This document shows positions 9,677-19,405 of a stretch of DNA of 64,000 bases, in pieces; position 1 is the stretch's first letter, and every line of letters starts with the position of its first letter. The DNA is taken from assembly GCA_017853275.1 (NCBI GenBank), contig JAFMJV010000008.1, positions 20,530-84,529 on the forward strand. Direction: 5' to 3'. Under the pieces are notes generated by a model, which was given only the letters and a program-made list of their open reading frames with translations, did no database searches and had not been told where the DNA came from. The DNA is from Chloroflexota bacterium. GTDB taxonomy: Bacteria > Chloroflexota > Limnocylindria > Limnocylindrales > CSP1-4. The position numbers were made by a program, and so were the translations under genes.

Positions 9677-10618
9677 TCAGGCCGGTCCGTCGAGGAGCGC
9701 GAGGACCGGGACGAGCCGCTCGATCCCGGCGGGCGTGATCGGGTCCATGACGAGCTGGACCTCCGCGATCCCCTCCCGGGCATACGCGCGCAACGTCTCC
9801 GCGATCGCCTCCGGGCTCCCGGTGAGCGGGCGCACCTGGTGCCGGTCCACATCGCGCGAGGTGTCGCCGCCGCCCTCCCAGCGGAGGAAGACCGCGACCG
9901 TGCGGACGACGGTCGCCGGGTCCCGGCCCACCTCCCGGCAGGCGTCGTCCACGAGCGCGCGCATCGCCGGGATCCCGTCCGGCGTGTTCCCGTAGTAGCC
10001 GGTCCAGGCGTTCCACGCGGCCACGTGCGGCATCGTGATCCGGAGCATCCGCGGTCCGATCGAGCCGACCATGAGCGGCGGGCCGCCGGGGCGCGGGCCG
10101 CGCGGGAGGAGCTCGCAGTCGCGCATCGTGTAGAAGCGTCCCGCGAAGTCGATGCGCCCCTCGGCGAGGAGCGTGCGCACGATCGTGAAGGCCTCCTCGA
10201 AGCGCGAGACGAGGTGGTCCACGGGGAGGTCGAGCGCCCGCAGCTCCGCCTCGTTCCAGCCTGCGCCGAGCCCGAGGATGAAGCGGCCGCCGGAGATCTC
10301 GTCGATCATCGTGGCCATCCGGGCGAGGATCCCCGGCCGGTGGAAGACGGTCGCCGCCACGAGCGGGCCGATCTCGATCCGCTCCGTCACGGCCGCGATC
10401 GCGGCGAGCTGCGTCCACGCGTCCCAGGGGCCGCGCGTCCCCGTCTCCGTGCGGTAGAGATGGTGGTCACCCACCCACAGCGAATCGAGACCGATCTCCT
10501 CCGCCAGGCGCGCCATCGTGCGCAGCTCCGCCCAGCGCGGCTCGTACTCCACCTCCGGGAGCTGGACCCCCACGCGCAGGGGCCGCAGGGCGGAGACCCG
10601 GCTTCGTCCGAACGTCAT
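9677..10618 (-). CDS. LLM-class F420-dependent oxidoreductase
   Basis: LAEEIGLDSLWVGDHHL, RIEIGPLVAATVFHRPGILARMATMIDEISGGRFILGLGAGWNEAE. Confidence 0.9.
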   Translation of the reverse strand: MTFGRSRVSALRPLRVGVQLPEVEYEPRWAELRTMARLAEEIGLDSLWVGDHHLYRTETGTRGPWDAWTQLAAIAAVTERIEIGPLVAATVFHRPGILARMATMIDEISGGRFILGLGAGWNEAELRALDLPVDHLVSRFEEAFTIVRTLLAEGRIDFAGRFYTMRDCELLPRGPRPGGPPLMVGSIGPRMLRITMPHVAAWNAWTGYYGNTPDGIPAMRALVDDACREVGRDPATVVRTVAVFLRWEGGGDTSRDVDRHQVRPLTGSPEAIAETLRAYAREGIAEVQLVMDPITPAGIERLVPVLALLDGPA

Positions 10619-10698
10619 CGTGCGTGCTCCCGCTCGCGTCCCGCGCGCCCGTGCGCCCGGTCACCACGCCGGAGCGTACATCGGGCAGGATTCGGCAG

Positions 10699-11280
10699 GT
10701 GACCCGCACCCCGCACCCCGAGGTCCTCGTCAGCGTGGACGTGGAGACCTCCGGCCCCACGCCCGGCACCGGGAGCCTGATCGCGCTCGGTGCCTGCCTC
10801 GTGGTGGCGCCCGGGGAGACCTTCTACCGCGAGATCCACCCCGTGGAGGGGATCCCCTGGGACCGGGCGACAGAGCGGATCCATCGCCTCACGCGGCCGA
10901 TCCTCGCGGAGCGCGGCGTCCCGCCGGCGGACGCGATGAGCGATCTCGTGGCGTGGCTCGGCCGGGTCGCCCCGGCGCCGGCGCGCCCGGTCTTCGTGGG
11001 CTTCAACGCGCCCTTCGACTGGATGTTCGTGGCGGACTACCTCCACCGCTTCACGGGCGACAACCCGTTCGGCTACGGCGCGCTCGACCTGAAGGCGGTC
11101 TACCTGGGGCGGCACGGGGTGACGCGCTGGTCCGAGACGACCCAGCAGCACGTGCGCCGGATCCACCCCATCGCGCAGCGGCATACGCACCACGCGCTGG
11201 AGGACGCCGTGGAGCAGGCGGAGCTGGCGCGGCGCCTGCTCGGGCTGCCGGAGCCGGAGCCGGGCGCGCCGGCCCCCTGA
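10699..11280 (+). CDS. 3'-5' exonuclease (DEDD superfamily)
   Basis: VLVSVDVETSGPTPGTGSLIALGACLV, FVGFNAPFDWMFVADYL, HHALEDAVEQAELA. Confidence 0.87.
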   Translation: MTRTPHPEVLVSVDVETSGPTPGTGSLIALGACLVVAPGETFYREIHPVEGIPWDRATERIHRLTRPILAERGVPPADAMSDLVAWLGRVAPAPARPVFVGFNAPFDWMFVADYLHRFTGDNPFGYGALDLKAVYLGRHGVTRWSETTQQHVRRIHPIAQRHTHHALEDAVEQAELARRLLGLPEPEPGAPAP

Positions 11281-11294
11281 GACGGGACGGGGGG

Positions 11295-12086
11295 TCAGCC
11301 CCCGAGCGCCTCGGCGTTCGGCACGCCGATGATGTTGTAGCCACCGTCCACGTAGATCACCTCGCCGGTCACGCCGGCGGAGAGATCCGAGCACAGGTAG
11401 CGGGCCGCGTTGCCGCAGTCCTCGATCGTCACCGGGCGGCGGGTGGGGGTGATCTCCTGGAACTTCCGGTGGAGCGTCTTGAAGCCGCTCACGCCGGAGG
11501 CCGCGAGGGTCCGGATCGGCCCGGCGGAGATCGCGTTCACGCGGATCCCCTCCGGCCCGAGGTCGACCGCGAGATAGCGGACGCAGGCCTCCAGGGTCGC
11601 CTTGGCGACACCCATCACGTTGTAGTTCGCGACGACCTTCTCCGCCCCGTAGTAGGTGAGGGTGAGGATCGAGCCGCCGTTCGTCATCAGCGGCCGCGCC
11701 TCGCGGGCGAGCGCCACGAGCGAGTAGGCCGAGATGTCGATCGCGAGCTGGAAGCCGTCCCGCGAGGTGTTCACGAACTGGCCCTCGAGGTCCGCGCGGT
11801 TCGCGAAGGCGACCGCGTGGACGAGGATGTCCAGCGTCCCGTGGCGGGCCTGCCAGGCCTGCATCACGCGCTTGATCTCCTCGTCGCTCTGGACGTCGCA
11901 GGGCTCCACGAAGTCCGAGCCGATGCTCTCGGCGAGCGGGCGGACCCGCTTGTCCAGGAGGAACTCCATCGAGCTGAACCCGACGGTCGCGCCCTCCTCG
12001 TGGAGCGCCTTCGCGATGCCCCACGCGATGGAATGATCGTTCGCGACGCCGAAGACGAGCGCCTTCTTCCCCTCGAGCAGACCCAT
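11295..12086 (-). CDS. fabI: Enoyl-[acyl-carrier-protein] reductase
   Basis: [75 protein letters not shown] ggaggg. Confidence 0.95.
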   Translation of the reverse strand: MGLLEGKKALVFGVANDHSIAWGIAKALHEEGATVGFSSMEFLLDKRVRPLAESIGSDFVEPCDVQSDEEIKRVMQAWQARHGTLDILVHAVAFANRADLEGQFVNTSRDGFQLAIDISAYSLVALAREARPLMTNGGSILTLTYYGAEKVVANYNVMGVAKATLEACVRYLAVDLGPEGIRVNAISAGPIRTLAASGVSGFKTLHRKFQEITPTRRPVTIEDCGNAARYLCSDLSAGVTGEVIYVDGGYNIIGVPNAEALGG

Positions 12087-12151
12087 GGGAACCTCCCTCC
12101 TTGCAGGGCGATAGCATCGCATCACCGACGCGAAGATGGCAGGGAGGTCCG

Positions 12152-13645
12152 ATGAAGCTCCGGTTCCTGGGCGCGGCGACCACCGTGACCGGCTCCCAGT
12201 TCCTGCTCACCACGGAGCGGGCGCGGGTGATCATCGACTGCGGGATGTTCCAGGGCGCGCCCGCGGAATCCGCCCGGAACCGCCTCCCGCTCGCCTACGA
12301 CCCGCGGACGATCGACGCGATCGTCCTCACCCACGCGCACCTCGATCACTGCGGCTACCTGCCCGTCGTCGTGCGCGAGGGATACGCGGGGACCGTCTGG
12401 ACGACCCACCCTTCCGTGGAGCTCGTGCGGCTCGTCCTCGTCGATTCGGGGAAGGTCCAGGCGGAGCAGGCCAAGGTCCGGCGGCGGCGGGCGAAGCAGG
12501 CGCTCCGCAACGGGGGCCCGGGCGCGCCGCCGCCGCGGGTGGCGGAGGGGGATGACCACGAGCGCGCGATGCGCGGGCAGCCGCCGGTCCTCCAGACCGA
12601 ATCGCTCGAGCCGCTCTATGACGTGGACGATGCGGAGGCCGCCTGCCTTCTCCTGCGCGGCACGGAGTACGCGACCCCGATCGAGGTCGCCCCGGGCGTC
12701 ACCGCCACCTTCCACGATGCCGGGCACATCCTCGGCTCCGCGATCATCGTGCTGGACGTGGAGGAGGGCGGGACGACCCGGCGGATCGTCTTCTCCGGGG
12801 ACCTCGGCCGGCCCGGGACGCCGATCCTGCGCGACCCGGAATCGATCATGGGCGGCGCGGACGTCGTCGTGATGGAGACCACCTACGGCGGGCGCGAGCA
12901 CGAGGAGACGGATGAATCGGCGCGACTCCTCGCGGAGGCGGTGAACGCGGCAGCGTCCGGGCGGGGGGTCCTCCTCATCCCCGCCTTCGCGATCGGCCGG
13001 ACCCAGGAGATCGTCTGGGAGCTGGACCGGCTCGTGGCCGCCGGGGCGATCCCCCACGTCCCGCTCTACCTCGATTCGCCGATGGCGAGCTCGGCCTCCG
13101 ATATCTACCGCCGCTACCCGGGCTACTACGACGAGGAGACCTTCCGGCTCCTCCAGGCCGGGGAGACGCCGCTCGACTATCCGGGCCAGGTGGTCGTCAC
13201 GGACGGCGCCGAGTCGCGCGCGATCCGGAAGCGGCCGCGGCCGATGATCATCGTCGCCTCGAGCGGGATGCTCACCGGCGGCCGGGTCGTGGGCCACCTG
13301 CGCGACCTCATCGACGACCCGTCCGCGATCCTCCTCTTCGTGGGCTACCAGGGCGAGGGGACGCTCGGCGCCCACCTCCAGGCGGGCGCCCGGCAGGTCT
13401 GGCTGGACGGGGAGCAGCGTCCGGTCCGGTGCGCGATCCGGACGATCTCCGGCTTCTCCGCGCACGCGGACGAATCGGAGCTCCTCGACTGGCTCGGATC
13501 GCTGGCCCGCGCGACGCGGAAGCCGCAGCGCGTCTTCCTCGTCCACGGTGACCCGGACGCGGCGGAAGCGATCGAGCCCAAGGTCCAGGCGCTCGGGCTG
13601 GCGACCCACCGCCCGGCCTGGCGCGAGGAGGTCGAGCTCCCCTGA
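12152..13645 (+). CDS. MBL-fold beta-CASP RNA nuclease (YSH1/CPSF73-like)
   Basis: [72 protein letters not shown] gggagg. Confidence 0.93.
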   Translation: MKLRFLGAATTVTGSQFLLTTERARVIIDCGMFQGAPAESARNRLPLAYDPRTIDAIVLTHAHLDHCGYLPVVVREGYAGTVWTTHPSVELVRLVLVDSGKVQAEQAKVRRRRAKQALRNGGPGAPPPRVAEGDDHERAMRGQPPVLQTESLEPLYDVDDAEAACLLLRGTEYATPIEVAPGVTATFHDAGHILGSAIIVLDVEEGGTTRRIVFSGDLGRPGTPILRDPESIMGGADVVVMETTYGGREHEETDESARLLAEAVNAAASGRGVLLIPAFAIGRTQEIVWELDRLVAAGAIPHVPLYLDSPMASSASDIYRRYPGYYDEETFRLLQAGETPLDYPGQVVVTDGAESRAIRKRPRPMIIVASSGMLTGGRVVGHLRDLIDDPSAILLFVGYQGEGTLGAHLQAGARQVWLDGEQRPVRCAIRTISGFSAHADESELLDWLGSLARATRKPQRVFLVHGDPDAAEAIEPKVQALGLATHRPAWREEVELP

Positions 13646-13661
13646 GCGGCGCAGCGCCCCC

Positions 13662-15323
13662 TCAGTGGGGGTGGTCGTCCCCGTAGACGCCCGCCATCCC
13701 GGCCGCCGAGTCCGGCGCGATGTCCACGGGACGCACGCCGCGCAGGCCCGGGGCGTCCGCCGGCCAGGCAGCGAACCCGCCCCGGAGCTCCTGACCGGCG
13801 AGCGGGTCGCGCGGCAGCCCGTCCCTCCACACGACGACTCCGGGAAGCCCGAGGTCCGGGCGGATGATCCGGGCGATCCCGTCCCCGGGCGCCGCGGCGG
13901 GGAGGGCGGCACCGATCCGGATCGTCGCCTGGGCACGGACGCTCCCGCGGTCCGCGAGAGTGCGCTCGCCACGCATCCGGACGTCGAGGAGGACGGTCCA
14001 GTCACCGGGCGCGGGCGGGAGCGGAAGCCCCGTGAGGACGGCTTCCACGGCATCGCCCGGGGCGATCCCGTTCGGGAGCGGGACCTCTCCGAGGAGGAGG
14101 CCGCGCCCGGGGCGCGCGTAGTAGAGCGGTTCCGCAGGGACGATCCGTGCCTCCAGGACCCAGCCCGCGGAGGGGACCGTCCCCGTGTTCACGACCCGGG
14201 CCGAGAGGTCGGCGGTGGCGCCGGGCTCGGCCGTGGCCGGGGGATCGAGAAGCTCCATCCGGACGGCGAGACGGCGCTCGGAGAGGAAGCGGGCGATCCC
14301 CTCGAAGTAGGCCGCTGCGAGCGCCGTCCGGACCTCCGGACGACTGAGGACGCGCAGCTCCGCGGGGTCGTCCATGAAGAGCGACTCCACGAGGACCGAG
14401 GGCATGAGGGCGGGACGCGGCATGACCCGCCGGCTCCAGGGGCGGACCGATGCGAAGTCCCACGAGCGGACGCCCCGGTCCGTGGGCGACCAGCGCCGGT
14501 CCGCGAAGGGAGCGAGGTGGCGGAGGTGGGCCGCCTGGATCGCCCGGGCGAGATCCACCCCCTCCGGGCTCCAGGTCCGATGACGGTTCGTGTAGGTCTC
14601 CGTCCCACGCACACAGTGGCAACCGTAGGCGTTGTTCATGAGGGTGACGAAGAGGGCAGCCTGGGCACCGTTCGCGATGTCGTTGCGGATGACGAGCTCG
14701 TCCCCGTGATCCACGATCCCGTTCCCGCTCACGTCCCGGCGCGGGAGGTTCACCGCGCGGTCGGCGGTCCGCGTCATGACGACCTCGATCCCGCTCGCCT
14801 CGAGCATCGCCCGCAGCTGGAGGCCGATGTCCAGGTTCGCGTCCGATTCCCGCCTGCCGCCATAGACGGCTCCGGAGTCCGGTCCCCCGTGACCGGGATT
14901 GAGCGCCACGACGATCCGGCCGGGGGCGGGGGGATAGGGGACGAGGGCGGCCCTCGCCACGATCCGCTCGACCCGGACCGGCCCGTCGCCCCCGCCGGCG
15001 ACGAGCTCCACGCGCCACGGCCCCTCCGGGACGAGCGCCCCTGCGTCGTCCCGGCCATCCCAGCTGAAGAGGTGACTCCCCGCCGCGTGGGGAAGGTCGG
15101 CGGCGAGCGTGCGGACCGGCGTCCCATCCCAGCGGAGGATCCGGAGCCCGATCGTGGCCGGATCGCGGAGGGTCACCGTGAGGCGGATCGCATCGTGGGG
15201 GGCGGGCGCATCCGTCACGAGCGGCGAGCCGCTCGTGACGAGGCGGACGGGTGGCTCGCCGGCCACGGCCGGGGCTCCGCCGGCCACGAGGAGAAGGACG
15301 AGGGCGAGGAGGGCCGCGCGCAT
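13662..15323 (-). CDS. N-acetylmuramoyl-L-alanine amidase (amidase_3) with FlgD-Ig-like N-terminal domain
   Basis: IVVALNPGHGGPDSGAVYGG, VVMTRTADRAVNL, LFVTLMNNAYG, PSVLVESLFMDDPAELRVL; signal peptide MRAALLALVLLLVAGG. Confidence 0.87.
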   Translation of the reverse strand: MRAALLALVLLLVAGGAPAVAGEPPVRLVTSGSPLVTDAPAPHDAIRLTVTLRDPATIGLRILRWDGTPVRTLAADLPHAAGSHLFSWDGRDDAGALVPEGPWRVELVAGGGDGPVRVERIVARAALVPYPPAPGRIVVALNPGHGGPDSGAVYGGRRESDANLDIGLQLRAMLEASGIEVVMTRTADRAVNLPRRDVSGNGIVDHGDELVIRNDIANGAQAALFVTLMNNAYGCHCVRGTETYTNRHRTWSPEGVDLARAIQAAHLRHLAPFADRRWSPTDRGVRSWDFASVRPWSRRVMPRPALMPSVLVESLFMDDPAELRVLSRPEVRTALAAAYFEGIARFLSERRLAVRMELLDPPATAEPGATADLSARVVNTGTVPSAGWVLEARIVPAEPLYYARPGRGLLLGEVPLPNGIAPGDAVEAVLTGLPLPPAPGDWTVLLDVRMRGERTLADRGSVRAQATIRIGAALPAAAPGDGIARIIRPDLGLPGVVVWRDGLPRDPLAGQELRGGFAAWPADAPGLRGVRPVDIAPDSAAGMAGVYGDDHPH

Positions 15324-15430
15324 CGGCGCGAGGGTAGCACCGGGACCCGGCCCCGGACCTTCGGCGGATGGGGCCCCCGGCCGCGGTCCGCTAGAGTGGC
15401 CCACGGAAGGACCCGTACCCGCGAGGAACC

Positions 15431-17818
15431 GTGACCGATCGGCTGCGCCCCAGGAACCACCGGATCATCGCGCTGCTCGTCGCCGTCCTCCTCGTCGCGG
15501 GCCTCGCGCCGGCCGGCGTCGCAGGTGCCGGGAAGCAGCTCGGCGCCCCGGTCAGCCCGTGGGTCGTCCTCCTCGCGATGGACTCCGGTCTGACGCGCGG
15601 CGAGACCCGGCGGACGACCCGCGTGGAAGGCCTCGCGATCGCCACGGCGCGGGCTGCGGCGGCGGGCTCGGCGATCGACCGGCTCGAGGCGGCCCTCGGC
15701 TTCCGCGCGACCCAGCGCTACGGATGGGCGGTCGCGGGCTTCGGGGCACGCCTCACCGCACAGCAGGTGGCCGCGCTCCGGCGGATGCCGGAGGTCCGCT
15801 CCGTGGAGCGGGACCGGACCCTCCGGGTCACCGCACAGACGGTCCCCACGGGGATCCGGCGCGCCCGGGCGACCCCCTCCGGCCCGCCGCTCACGGTGGG
15901 CACGAACGTGGCGGTCGTGGATACCGGCATCTCCCTCTGGGAGACCGGGACCGGCTGGCTCCACGACGGGGAGCTGAACATCGCCGGCGGCATGAACGCG
16001 GTCACCCCGAGCGCGGTCCCCTGTGCCAGCCGGACCGGCACGCAGAGCAGCTACCAGGACGGGTACGGGCACGGGACCCACGTGGCGGGGACGATCGGCG
16101 CGGTGGATAACTCCACCGGCGTCGTGGGTGTGGCACCCGGCGCCCCGCTCTGGTCCGTGAAGGTCTTCGACGACCGCGGCTACGGCTCGAACGGATCGGT
16201 CCTGTGCGGCCTGGACTGGATCGCCGCCCGGAACGCGACCGTGGCGGCCGGGGACCGGATCCGGGTCGTGAACATGAGCCTCGCCGGGTCGGGCTTCGGC
16301 TCGGACGGATGTGGCAACCCGGATGCGGGCGCGATGGAAGCGGCGATCTGCGAGCTCTCGGACGAGGCGCTCGTCGTGGTCGCCGCGGGGAACAGCCGGG
16401 ACGACACGACGTGGTTCGCCCCTGCCGCCTTCGACGCCTCCTTCACCGTCTCCGCGCTCTCGGACTACGACGGCCTCCCGGGCGGGCTCGCGGAGCGGAC
16501 CTGCCTGGCGGGCGCCGAGGCGCCGGATGACACCTTCGCCGACTTCAGCAACTACGGGACCGCGGTCGACCTGATCGCCCCGGGCACCTGCATCGCATCC
16601 ACGGACATGAGCTTCCGTGGCGGGGTCGTCGTGATGAGCGGCACCTCGATGGCCACGCCCCATGTCGCGGGTGCGGCCGCGCGCTACTGGCAGATCCACC
16701 CCGGCGCGTCACCGGGAGAGGTCCGGACGCGCCTGGTCGCGTCGGCGAGCTACGACTGGGATGCCGATACGGATCCGGGCCTGACGGAGCTCGCGAACGA
16801 CGACCCGGACCGCCTGCTCGACCTCGCCGCCCTGCTCGCGGGGACGCCGGGGATCGAGATCGGGACGGTTCCCCGGACGATCGTCGCCCGGCCCGGCCAG
16901 ACGAACATCCCGGTCACGATCGGCATCGCCCGGAGCGGTGGGTATACGGGGGCAGTGACCCTCGGCCGCGGGAGCCTGCCGTCGGGGATCGCGAGCGCGA
17001 CCCTCGGCGCTGGTGGCTCGGTCCCGGCGGGCGAGACCGGCTCCGCGCTCATCTCATCCCTCATCCTCGGGGTGAGCGCGGGCGCCTCGGAGGGGGCGCG
17101 GACGCTCACCATCGAAGCGACGGGGAACGGCGTGAGCTCCGCCACCACGGAGCTGGAGATCGTCGTGGACGGGACCGGGCCGGTGGTGGGGGACCCCTGG
17201 CCGCAGATCCGGCTCGCGCGGGCGAAGAGCAAGTCGACCGCGCTCGCCGACCTGGCCTTCAGCGTCTCGGACCCGATCGCGGGCGTGGAGTCGATCGAGG
17301 TGGAGAGGCGCGTGAACGGGGGCACCTGGGCGGGGCTCGGGCGACTCGCGTCGCGCGCCGATTCGGCCGTGGTCCGGCTCACCCCGGGTGTCGTCACGGA
17401 GCTCCGGATCGCGGCCCGGGATCGTGCCGGGAACATCACCCGGACGGACCCCCTGGCGACCACCCTCCTCTTCCACGAGAGCGACCTCTCCCCGGTGGTC
17501 CGGTCCGCCGGCTGGGTCCGGCGCGGGGTGGGTACGGCGAGCGGTGGCGCCCGTCTCGTCACGCTCAAGGCGGGCCGGACGCTGACCCTCCCCGTCGAGG
17601 GCGGCAGCGTGGGGATCTCGGCGCTCGCCGGGGCGACCCAGGGCCGCTTCCGGGTCTTCGTGGACGGGACGCGGGTCGCCACCGTGGACCTCGCCGGTCC
17701 GGGCGGGAACGGGAACCGTGTCGTCTGGGTGGGGACGCTCACCCCCGGCCCCCACACGCTGCGGATCGCGACCGCGGGCGGCCGAGTGGAGATCGACTCG
17801 ATCCTCGTCCTCGAGTGA
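15431..17818 (+). CDS. Secreted subtilisin-like S8 peptidase with inhibitor I9-like prodomain and C-terminal beta module
   Basis: VAVVDTGI, YGHGTHVAGTIGA, VVAAGNSRDDT, MSGTSMATPHVAGAAARY. Confidence 0.95.
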   Translation: MTDRLRPRNHRIIALLVAVLLVAGLAPAGVAGAGKQLGAPVSPWVVLLAMDSGLTRGETRRTTRVEGLAIATARAAAAGSAIDRLEAALGFRATQRYGWAVAGFGARLTAQQVAALRRMPEVRSVERDRTLRVTAQTVPTGIRRARATPSGPPLTVGTNVAVVDTGISLWETGTGWLHDGELNIAGGMNAVTPSAVPCASRTGTQSSYQDGYGHGTHVAGTIGAVDNSTGVVGVAPGAPLWSVKVFDDRGYGSNGSVLCGLDWIAARNATVAAGDRIRVVNMSLAGSGFGSDGCGNPDAGAMEAAICELSDEALVVVAAGNSRDDTTWFAPAAFDASFTVSALSDYDGLPGGLAERTCLAGAEAPDDTFADFSNYGTAVDLIAPGTCIASTDMSFRGGVVVMSGTSMATPHVAGAAARYWQIHPGASPGEVRTRLVASASYDWDADTDPGLTELANDDPDRLLDLAALLAGTPGIEIGTVPRTIVARPGQTNIPVTIGIARSGGYTGAVTLGRGSLPSGIASATLGAGGSVPAGETGSALISSLILGVSAGASEGARTLTIEATGNGVSSATTELEIVVDGTGPVVGDPWPQIRLARAKSKSTALADLAFSVSDPIAGVESIEVERRVNGGTWAGLGRLASRADSAVVRLTPGVVTELRIAARDRAGNITRTDPLATTLLFHESDLSPVVRSAGWVRRGVGTASGGARLVTLKAGRTLTLPVEGGSVGISALAGATQGRFRVFVDGTRVATVDLAGPGGNGNRVVWVGTLTPGPHTLRIATAGGRVEIDSILVLE

Positions 17819-17843
17819 GCGCGGCGGCCCGCCCGGGGCCGCC

Positions 17844-19301
17844 TCAGCCGGCCGGGGAGGCGCCCCCGCGCAGCTCCGCTGCCCGCGCGTAGAGGCGCGC
17901 GTAGCGCTGGGCCGGACCGGCCCAGGAGGGGTCCGCGGTCATCCCGCGCCGCACGATCGCTGCGCGCCGGCCGGGGTCCGCGAGCGCCTCGATCGCGCGC
18001 CGGACGGCGTCGGCGAAGGCGGCCGGGTCCGCATCCGCGAAGACGAAGCCATTCCCGGTGGCAGGCTCGGCATCCGCGTCCCGGATCGTGTCCGCCAGAC
18101 CCCCGGTCCGGCGCACCACGGGGATCGTCCCGTAGCGCAGCGCGATCAGCTGGCCCTGCCCGGAGGGCTCGAAGCGCGACGGCATGAGGAAGAGGTCCGC
18201 GCCGGCGTAGATCCGGCGCGCCGCGTCGCGGTCGAAGCGGTCGAGGACGACGACCCGGCCGGGGTTCGCGCGGGCGAGCTCGTGGAGCCCCGCCACCAGG
18301 CGCTCGTCCCCCGTCCCGAGGACGACGAGCCGGGCCCCGGAGCGGACGAGCCCGGGCGCCGCGGCGGCGACGAGATCGAAGCCCTTCTGGGGATCGAGCC
18401 GGCCGACGAGGCCGAGGATCGGTCCGTTGGGATCGAGGCCGAGCCGCGCGCACAGGTCGGTGCGGCAGCGCTCCTTGCCCGCGGGATCCGCCGCGGAGTA
18501 GGGGGCGGCGAGGGCCGCGTCCTCCGCCGGGTCCCAGAGGGCGGTATCGATCCCGTTGAGGATCCCGCCGTAGCGATCGCCCCGCTCGCGCAGGAGGTCG
18601 TCCAGGCCGGCGCCGTACTCGGGGGTGAGCGACTCCCGGGCGTAGGTGGGGCTGACGGTGTTCACGAGATCGGCGTGGCGGACCGCCTCCCGGAGGAGGT
18701 CCACGCCGTGCCGGTCGCCGATGGCATCGGGGAGATCCATCACCCAGGCCCGGTCGCGGGGGACCCAGCCGTGGTAGGCGAGGTTGTGACAGGTGAGGAT
18801 CGAGGCGGTCCGGGCGAGGAGCGGGTCCACCCGGTAGCGCGTCTCGAGGGAGAGGATCGCCGGGGCCGCCTGCCAGTCGTGGCCGTGGAGGATGTCCACC
18901 GGGCGTGCCTCGGCGCGGATCGTCTCGAGCGCGGCGCGGCCGAGGATCGAGAAGCGCGCGGCGTTGTCCGGGAAGTCGCCCTCGGGACCGCCGTAGAACC
19001 CGTCGCGGTGGAAGGACGGGTCATGCTCCACGAAGCGGACCCGGTAGCCGTCCCCCTCCCCGCTGCGGATCGTCACCGGGACCCGCCGGACCCCGCTCCC
19101 CTCCTCCGTCCCGAGCGGGACCTGGACGGAGAGCGCGCTCAGCTCGGAGGGGAGATGCGCGATGCCGCGGTAGCGCGGCAGGTAGACGTCCACCCGGTGT
19201 CCGGCCCGGCCGAGGGCACGCGCGAGCGCGTCCACGACATCGGCGAGGCCGCCGGTCTTGGCATAGGGCTCGCACTCCGAGGTGACCATCGCGATGCGCA
19301 T
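17844..19301 (-). CDS. glgA: Glycogen/starch synthase (GT5)
   Basis: MRIAMVTSECEPYAKTGGLADVVDALARAL, HGHDWQAAPAIL, VGRLDPQKGFDL, MPSRFEPSGQGQLIALRYGTIPVVRRTGGL. Confidence 0.95.
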   Translation of the reverse strand: MRIAMVTSECEPYAKTGGLADVVDALARALGRAGHRVDVYLPRYRGIAHLPSELSALSVQVPLGTEEGSGVRRVPVTIRSGEGDGYRVRFVEHDPSFHRDGFYGGPEGDFPDNAARFSILGRAALETIRAEARPVDILHGHDWQAAPAILSLETRYRVDPLLARTASILTCHNLAYHGWVPRDRAWVMDLPDAIGDRHGVDLLREAVRHADLVNTVSPTYARESLTPEYGAGLDDLLRERGDRYGGILNGIDTALWDPAEDAALAAPYSAADPAGKERCRTDLCARLGLDPNGPILGLVGRLDPQKGFDLVAAAAPGLVRSGARLVVLGTGDERLVAGLHELARANPGRVVVLDRFDRDAARRIYAGADLFLMPSRFEPSGQGQLIALRYGTIPVVRRTGGLADTIRDADAEPATGNGFVFADADPAAFADAVRRAIEALADPGRRAAIVRRGMTADPSWAGPAQRYARLYARAAELRGGASPAG

Positions 19302-19370
19302 CGGCGCATCGTACGCGCTCGACCCGATGGGGATCCTCCGCCGGCCGGGCGCTTCCGCCCGGACCGCGCT

Positions 19371-19399
19371 AAACCGGTTTTCCCCGCCTCCGGTAGCAT
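19371..19399 (+). promoter_or_regulatory. glgP promoter region with palindrome AAACCGGTTT and TAGCAT -10
   Basis: AAACCGGTTT at 19371-19380 (perfect palindrome); TAGCAT at 19394-19399, 6 nt before GTG 19406. Confidence 0.55.
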
Positions 19400-19405
19400 C
19401 CCCGC

